Below, one piece after another: positions 57,731-64,000 of a stretch of DNA of 64,000 nt (positions within the stretch are counted from its first letter, which is position 1; each line of letters opens with the position of its first letter). Where the stretch lies: NCBI GenBank assembly GCA_963513935.1, contig OY740776.1, positions 14,929,819 through 14,993,818 of the forward strand. Reading direction: 5' to 3'. The position numbers and the translations under genes are program-made. The notes under the pieces were generated by a model that saw nothing but the letters and a program-made list of their open reading frames with translations, was not told the DNA's origin and searched no databases. This DNA is from Aphrophora alni. Taxonomy: Eukaryota > Arthropoda > Insecta > Hemiptera > Aphrophoridae.

Positions 57731-58747
57731 GGGAAAATCATCTAAGAGTAGACCTACTTACTTCTGAGACTCAGCTAGGTTTAGTCTACAATTTACAGAT
57801 CAATTCTCGACAACGGGTTTTTAAGTGTTGGATATAGATTAAGTGTTTCAAAGGAGATTTAGGAAAGTAGAAACTATTCCCAACCTTGAAAAGCAGACAT
57901 TGGTCCTCTACAGCATGACCACGGGCATTCGTGGATCTGATCTAATGAAGGAATGTTCATTCAAGTGTAGAATAATTATTGGGAAGTCCGGTTGGAATTA
58001 AACCGCAATAATACCAATTACGTAAATTTATTATTTAGTCATTAGGTCTAGAATTGCTAAAAGGAAAACTAAAACGTCAAAAATCTAAAAGGAAAACAAT
58101 CTCGTATTTAAAACTCACTTCTTAGAAAAATAAACGATGTGATCAATACATGACTTACAATTTGCGTAATACCCGGTGACAAATCAGTTTTAGAACTTTC
58201 AAAATAGTTTGTTAAATTACAGTAATGTGTTTAAACGAATGGGCCAATTTATGTATATGCGCATATTTCGGTCATATTTGGGGACTTTTTTAAAAAAATT
58301 TTCGATAATTTTAATTTTGATAACAAAAGGAAAAAAAAATACGATTTTCTCAAAATCTCTATTCAAAAATTCTGATTCGCGAGTTTATTCGTAAAAGACG
58401 GTATTTTTCAAAATCATCTCTACAGATTTCATAAAAATTTTAGTGAAATTAAATTAACGACTCAATATCGTGTGCGAGTAAAATAATATTACTTTTAAGG
58501 AATAATTAGAGGGGGGGTGGAATGAACCTTGACTGCTTCATTAAAAAAATATATATCAAATATAAATGCCGCAAGGGCGCGGTTTATGACATAAGCGAAG
58601 CACGTTTTAGTTTTATGTTTGTCAAATATGTTCACCCATTTTTCAAAATGTTTCTTTCGCGCACCTATTTTAGAGTTAATACGTTAACATTAAATTATTA
58701 TGCGTGTTGGTTCGAAACTTTTCCTGCAGAGCCCTACCTCGAACCGG

Positions 58748-59262
58748 TGTCGTGGGGTTGGCTCGACATATTGGCCGCCCCAGTCAATAGCAATCACTTT
58801 CTGGAAATGTGAACGGATCAGGTACCAGTCGGGCGGGTACAGGCAATGACTACATAAATACTATGTAGTCATTGGTATAGGTTAGGTTAGGTTAGGTAAG
58901 GTAGAAAGTATGGTCATCGCAATCATAAAGTTCATCGACAATATGACATATCATATAATTGGATACTTAAATAAACTTTAACAGTGCCTTATGAGTTCAG
59001 AATAGTTATGATTGGTATTGTGCTTTATGTTAGTTTTAAAGGATACCAGGTTAGCCAAGGACTAACCAAGACCCCAGAATACTACCCGCGAATGACAAGT
59101 CATACTATTCTGAGAGACGACGAACCTCGTCACTTGAGTATCGCTCTTCGGCTGACCGAACAAACAAACACCTCCAATTCCAAGAAGGGTTGCTCATTAA
59201 ACAGGAGTTTGAACAGATGACCCTAGTTCCCCTAAAGTGTCGAGCCAACCCCACGTAATCCC
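58748..59262 (-). mobile_element. MITE family C (TTAGG-carrying), long reverse copy
   Basis: Ends cgtggggttggctcgacata and gtgtcgagccaaccccacg are inverted. Subterminal blocks aatgtgaacggatcaggtac and gatgaccctagttcccc match 33757-34010 in reverse. ggttaggttaggttaggtaa sits at about 58879-58900. It is about twice as long as the other copy because of extra interior sequence. Confidence 0.75.
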
Positions 59263-59390
59263 TCGAACCAACCAAACTTTTTGATTAATTAGTATTTACT
59301 TGCTTGTCATGATAATACGTGACAGAAAATTGCCACTAATCGTTTCCGAATGTTCGTTTTATAAACTTTTTTCGATAAATCGATAAAATA

Positions 59391-60095
59391 CTGTAGCGCC
59401 CCGATTTTTATATTTTGTTGTTGTTATTTTTGTACTACATACCTGTTTTTATAAGAATAGTAACATTTTTTTGGTGAGACAAAATTTCACGGAAAAAAAA
59501 ATTTCAAGGTTTCTAGGTCAAGGTCATTTATAAGTGAATTACGCGTTAAAATATGTTTGTACGCGAATTATTTTGACCTTACAAGATGACCTGGTAGCTA
59601 TATATATTATATATATATAGGTATTTGACCTACGCATAAATAAACCTAATGTACGATATGACAACACTAATCCCAATTGAAATTTTTCACGTGGTTTTCC
59701 ACGCTCAATGTTGCTTGACTTCGGTGATCAGTCGAAACGTTGTGTTTGCCATGTAAACTTAACCTACAAATACGTAATAAAATAATAATAAATGTATTTA
59801 TTTCCTCAATCTGCTACAAATTAATAACAATCTATCCCTTTCTTTTTTATACATAATTAAATAAAAGTCACCAAAATACAAAAATAACTAAACACGTGTC
59901 CAAGTTCAAACACTGTAATAAATTGCCAAGACTGATGTCAACGTAACACTAAATACATAATTTAATACGTCATTGAAATACGTTAATTTCGAAGTGATAA
60001 ACATTTTTACTCACCAAAAAAATGTTACTATTCTTATAAAGATAGGTGTGTAGTACAAAAATAACGTAAAAAAATATTAAAATGGGGCTCTACAG
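59391..60095. mobile_element. MITE with about 85-bp TIRs and TA target duplication
   Basis: ctgtagcgccccgattttta ... agtaacatttttttggtgag (59391-59480) is mirrored by ctcaccaaaaaaatgttact ... ggggctctacag ending at 60095. TA precedes 59391 and follows 60095. It is 705 bp without a transposase. The motif TTGACTTCGGTGATCAGTCG then AAACGTTG lies near 59715-59742. Confidence 0.85.
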
Positions 60096-60180
60096 TAAAC
60101 AATTATCCTTTTTTTCTTTGTTTTTTACTTGGAGCATGAGTTCTGAGAGTCCCTGGAGAATTACGTAAACCACCCTTATA

Positions 60181-61381
60181 CAGTGTGTTAAAAAAGTACG
60201 GAACCGCCTTTTTATATTTTGAATGGGTACAGATAAAAAATGAAATCTACTATACGGTTGTACGTTTTTACCCATCTTTTGGTTTTTAATATTTTTTTTT
60301 CAATATGAGAGGACGGCCCCTGCAGGATGTTGTAAAAAATCTTTATATAAGCCTATGTTGAGTGGTACATCATTTTAAAGAGCATTTTTTTCTCAAAAGA
60401 ACTACCTTATAAAAAATGGTGACAGATAGTTTGTAAGCAGCTACTTAGTGAAACGGCCGCCGTTTCAACAATTGTAATAAGATTTTTTCTGAATTTCAGT
60501 AGGGTTTTCATACATCAATGCAGCTATAGTATTCAGACTTACGTTTGTAAAAGATTATAATTACGGTCTCTAATCGAAAATATTGCTTTGTAACGCAAGA
60601 TTTTTATGTAGATGTGAAATTTTTTTGATTGATGCGCTATCAATCTCGCCCTGTGTATCGAATTTCATGTTGTTATCTTAATATTTGTTGACACTATCGT
60701 CTTCACGCAGACAACAACAACAACGAGATGTGAACAAAAATTATTTAAAATTACCGCCATTTTGAAATTTTAATTAACATTTTCTGAATTTTTATAAGGT
60801 TTAATATGAGCACACTGTAATCCTCCTTAGCTGATTTTATGTTCTTATCTTGATTTTTGTGAACATTTTTACTGTAGATGGCAACGGAGATTCGACTTGT
60901 TGAAATCGTTTTTCCGGTTTCCTGATTCCATTAAACGATAAGATCGGTTTTTCTTCGTATTGGGTAAGAAAATTACGCGATTCTCTCGAGCTTTGCGGTT
61001 GAAATGACTGCTCCTGTACGCAACTGTTGAATTGTGACTTGTAAGTATTGTTTATATACTTTCCTGATTGTACATGTATTAACATATAGTGACAACATGT
61101 TCGAGTCGTAGATATATCGAGTTAACACTGTAGTGACAGCTNNNNNNNNNNNNNNNNNNNNNNNNNNNNNNNNNNNNNNNNNNNNNNNNNNNNNNNNNNN
61201 NNNNNNNNNNNNNNNNNNNNNNNNNNNNNNNNNNNNNNNNNNNNNNNNNNNNNNNNNNNNNNNNNNNNNNNNNNNNNNNNNNNNNNNNNNNNNNNNNNNN
61301 NNNNNNNNNNNNNNNNNNNNNNNNNNNNNNNNNNNNNNNNNTACAAAGTTTTATATGGAACCTGAATTTTGACACACCCTG
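60181..61381. mobile_element. Candidate CAGGGTG-type element spanning the assembly gap
   Basis: The left end TA|CAGTGTGTTAAAAAAG and right end ttttgacaCACCCTG|TA are inverted with partial identity and TA flanks. Inside are aattaccgccattttgaaat and the N gap. Whether the two ends belong to one element cannot be settled without the missing bases. Confidence 0.4.
61142..61341. other. Assembly gap of 200 N
   Basis: Exactly 200 unknown bases, probably a scaffolding gap of nominal size. Any frame crossing it is meaningless. Confidence 1.
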
Positions 61382-61384
61382 TAT

Positions 61385-62140
61385 ATAGCCCCCAATCAAG
61401 AACTACCAATTGATGTGTGTATCACCTTCCGACACCAACCAGAAGATGAGATCTCTGTAACTGTGTAACATAGGCTACACAGAAAATTCCTAATGTCCGA
61501 ATTGAAACAAACCATGGGAACTTGAATCCTTTCTAGTTAATAGTAGTCTTAGAAAGTGCATAACCTTGTCGGATGTTTGCATAAACAAGAACGTGTTTTA
61601 ACCTAGTTTACTGGGTAAATGACAGTTTCATTCAGATTTCTAGTCATTATCTTCACATCAAACACTCGCAACACATATTTCTGTTTTTACTTAACCAGTT
61701 AGGGTAAATCTGGTAATCACACAAAATTTCAACTCGTATAGCTTTAGGAAACCGAAAAAGTAATTTTCAACAATACCCTACATGTACGTAAACACGATAG
61801 CGGCTACAAAAATAAAGATAAGAATATGAAATTTGGTATAGTGTGCTAATGTACAGGGTGTTCCAAAACTGCAGGATATGTATCCTTGGATCAAAATAAC
61901 TGAAAAGTTCCTATAAAGATATGTCCGCTTAGCTTTCCGTCTATCCTCCATTTTATGTTTTTTTTACATAAAACATATTTTTGGAAATTAATTAGATAAC
62001 GAATTCAAATTAGGTGTACATATTTTATATGTGACAGTTTATCGATGTACCATAAGTTTTGTTTTGTATGTTTTCAAAACGGCGACAGTTTAAGATTTTG
62101 GATATATTCAACGTTAAAAATTTTAAACGCCCACTATTTT
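61385..62140. other. Non-coding stretch, one CAGGGTG end
   Basis: tgtacagggtgttccaaaac at about 61852 looks like a left end of the CAGGGTG family without a right end in the window. gaaaccgaaaaagtaatttt (about 61748) belongs to family B. No gene. Confidence 0.4.
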
Positions 62141-62345
62141 TAAAACAGCGCCTGTAATATATTTTTATTTTACACGTAATTACAAAAAAAAAAATTAGAC
62201 CACACAATGTATAATTTACTAAAATATAGTCCAAAATCAACAATCTTTATCGAAAAATATGTACTTTTCGATATTAATAAAACAAATGAGTACAATATTA
62301 TAAAATATATAATAGTATAAAACATAATTTGTACTTTATTATTTA

Positions 62346-62958
62346 AGGCGCGTTTACACTGGCAACAAAACATGTTTCTAAACAGTGTTTCGGAACAGAA
62401 ATTCGGTGTTTCTCCACATGTTTCTTGTTACCCGTAGAAAGCGGTAAGATCAAAAGTGTTTATAAACATTGTACTGCAAGCTAGCATAGGAATCGCTTGT
62501 AGCCAAAAACCTCAAGGTAATAGCAAGTCTTTCTTGCACGGGTATTGGTTTCCTAAAATTACTGTCTTTCCTTCCTATTTTGTGGCCAATACTAGTTATA
62601 AGAAACTCAAAATCTTCACTTTTCCTTCGACAAAAATTTTAAAGCTTCCATCACATCTTATTTCCCCACCCAGATCCACGTCATCTTTTCTAAGGTCTTT
62701 CGAGGTCGCTTCCACTGTAAACACCTCGTGACGCAAGTGAAGGCCTTACCCAGAACCTCCTGGGTTTTCTGTCACAACACAACAAAACACATGTAGCGGC
62801 AGCTAGAAGAAGAGCATCCTCCTCGTCAGACGACATCTTCAAGAGTGTGGCTGTCCCTGTGTTTAGGAACATTGTGTGCAAAATATTTCGTAGTGACTAG
62901 TAGCAAAATATAAACAAAGTTCCAAAAACATTGTTTTGTTTCTAGTGTAAACCCGCCT
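62346..62958 (-). mobile_element. PIF/Harbinger deletion derivative with TTA target duplication
   Basis: Ends aggcgcgtttacactggcaa and, reverse complemented from the right, aggcgggtttacactagaaa are inverted. TTA flanks both sides (62343-62345, 62959-62961), the 3-bp duplication typical of PIF/Harbinger. The 37.7 kb copy of the host repeat reads ttattatttacattgtg without interruption, so it supplies the empty site. It contains an N-terminal transposase remnant on the minus strand. Confidence 0.85.
62440..62836 (-). pseudogene. Harbinger (HARBI1-like) transposase, N-terminal remnant
   Basis: From ATG 62836 the minus strand reads MSSDEEDALLLAAATCVLL, then RKPRRFWVRPSLASRG, a form of the family's RRFWVHPxLxxR segment. 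After a stop near 62690 a second frame gives FRKPIPVQERLAITLRFLAT then SDSYASLQYNVYKHF, equivalent to the family's ...PEERLAVTLRFLATGDSYxSL. The sequence then stops at the element's end. The DDE catalytic core is deleted. It is inactive. Confidence 0.8.
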
Positions 62959-63448
62959 TTACATTGTGAAAAACTGTGTATGAAAAAATAAGTATTGAAA
63001 CGGTAATATTGGCATTTACACAATTTATATTTTGTAAATTTAACATTTGCTCAACTAAGCAACAGTAATACACAGAGAATAATGTTGAAAACAGCAAAAC
63101 ATTCACTACTAATACATATTTTTCGATAAAGATATACGATAGTGTTGTTTATTCTCACTTATTAGTCATCGTAGAGTCACTCATTTTGTAGCAAACATTG
63201 TTGATTTTGGGCTATAATTCAGTAAATTATACGTTGTTTCGTCTCATTTTTCTTGTAATTATGTGTAGAATGAAAATATAATATAGATTTTATTTTCAAA
63301 TATCAAATAAAATAAATTAAAATTTTTATAAAGTGAAGTCCAGTAGGTGTCTCATAGGGTTAACTTAGAGTTACGGGACACCCTAATACTCTTTATTTGT
63401 GTGAGTGAAGCGACCCTTCCTTCAGCCGCATTCCCAGTTTGATAATAG

Positions 63449-63921
63449 GGCGGCACTCGAGTTCGGCACCAAATCTGACCATCGGCAAATTCGTTCAGGC
63501 GTTATTAGTTCCACACTCTAGTTCGACACCAGGGCAGTTTACATGGAGAACGGAGAGGTTCCACCTAACCATTGGTACTTGGGAATGTTGTAGTCCTCTC
63601 TAGTAGATTATTTCTGCTACACATCAATTAATTTTTAATAACTAGGAAATCATAGTACAGTGAGTGCAAAGTTTCATAATTGCATTTTTTAGGAGTTCTG
63701 AAGTAATAAACGATTAGAGAAAAACATCAGGGCTTTAGCGTCCGAGGGCTTGTGAAGGTTCCCCCGTAGATGAGAGAGCGAGCTAACGGAAGAGTGATTA
63801 GTGAGAGGGAGGGTTGAAGGAGGAGGGGTATAAGTGGAATGGGTAAGAGGGGTGGTTGGTGCCGAACTCGAGTGTGTCATGGCGGCCGCTGATGGGTCCG
63901 GTGCCGAACTCAAGAACTCCG
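63449..63921. mobile_element. hAT-like element with GATAATAG target duplication
   Basis: GATAATAG flanks both sides (63441-63448 and 63922-63929), and the 39.6 kb copy of the host repeat has a single GATAATAG at the same place. gagttcggcacc occurs near both ends in inverted orientation, and close relatives (ctctagttcgacacc near 63520, ggtgccgaactcgag near 63860) form subterminal repeats, as hAT transposase binding regions do. The terminal match is imperfect. The 473-bp interior shows no transposase. Confidence 0.75.
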
Positions 63922-64000
63922 GATAATAGTATAAGTACAATTCCACATACAGTCCATTATTGTAGATTATACATAATTTTGAGGTTATTTAGTTAAACAT

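Larger units (their letters stand above)
62150..63935. mobile_element. Long-TIR family, copy with two nested insertions
   Basis: The left arm (gaccacacaatgtataattt, tctttatcgaaaaatatgta) and interior (tttgtactttattattta ... cattgtgaaaaactgtgtat) parallel 37500-37800. The right arm runs from about 63120 (tttttcgataaagatatacg) to agtttgataatag at 63448 and resumes at 63922. It is interrupted by a Harbinger derivative (62346-62958) and a hAT-type element (63449-63921). Confidence 0.75.

Noticed and set aside
61079..61409. Frames of 79 to 106 codons around 61.1-61.4 kb
   Set aside because: Most of their length is translated N from the assembly gap.

Overview
The window looks like animal, most likely insect, nuclear DNA. 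It is AT-rich, has almost no long open reading frames, shows GT/AG splice signals around its one convincing exon, and carries many interstitial runs of CCTAA/TTAGG, the arthropod telomere pentamer. Its transposon remnants (Penelope-like, R1-like, IS630/Tc1-mariner, Tigger, hAT, PIF/Harbinger, Helitron) are typical of large insect genomes. A hemipteran would fit, but the sequence alone does not prove the order. A 200-base run of N (61142-61341) shows this is a draft assembly.

Only one host gene is well supported: a long coding exon on the minus strand (20174-22360, about 729 codons), bounded by a clean donor (GTAAGT) and preceded by a good acceptor (pyrimidine-rich stretch ending in CAG). It encodes a polar, probably disordered, Ser/Asn/Lys-rich N-terminal region of an unidentified protein. 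The downstream exons were not found in the window, so its next intron probably spans much or all of the left 20 kb.

Layout: 1-13 kb holds transposon fossils: a truncated Penelope-like element, a non-LTR RT fragment broken by a foldback element, a hAT-type non-autonomous element with target duplication, an IS630-like transposase pseudogene (minus), a Tigger/pogo-like transposase pseudogene, and a degenerate R1-like non-LTR element carrying a nested hAT-type element. Two TIR elements follow at 12.2-14.0 kb. 15.3-19.5 kb is two adjacent tandem arrays (periods about 243-299 and 98-99 bp), each unit carrying a splice-acceptor-like motif. 20-22.5 kb is the host exon. From 23 kb to the end is a mosaic of long-TIR elements, a 145-bp array (28.5-30.0 kb), a tRNA-like tandem array (31.5-32.4 kb, outlier at 33.4 kb), a Helitron-like element (35.4 kb), a 70-bp array (40.2-41.4 kb), two unrelated 16-bp minisatellites (47.2-47.8 and 49.4-50.5 kb) and many MITE-like elements.

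The most instructive structure is a long-TIR element family with copies near 24.6, 37.2-39.7 and 62.1-63.9 kb. The third copy carries two later insertions, a PIF/Harbinger deletion derivative with TTA duplication and a hAT-type element with GATAATAG duplication. The 37 kb copy supplies the uninterrupted sequence for both sites. A recurrent hairpin-like motif (CTGANGA or CTTGA ... GAAACG), resembling hammerhead ribozyme cores known from Penelope-like elements, occurs at about eight places, twice beside recognisable Penelope-like coding remnants. No prokaryotic system, CRISPR array or intact viral genome was seen.
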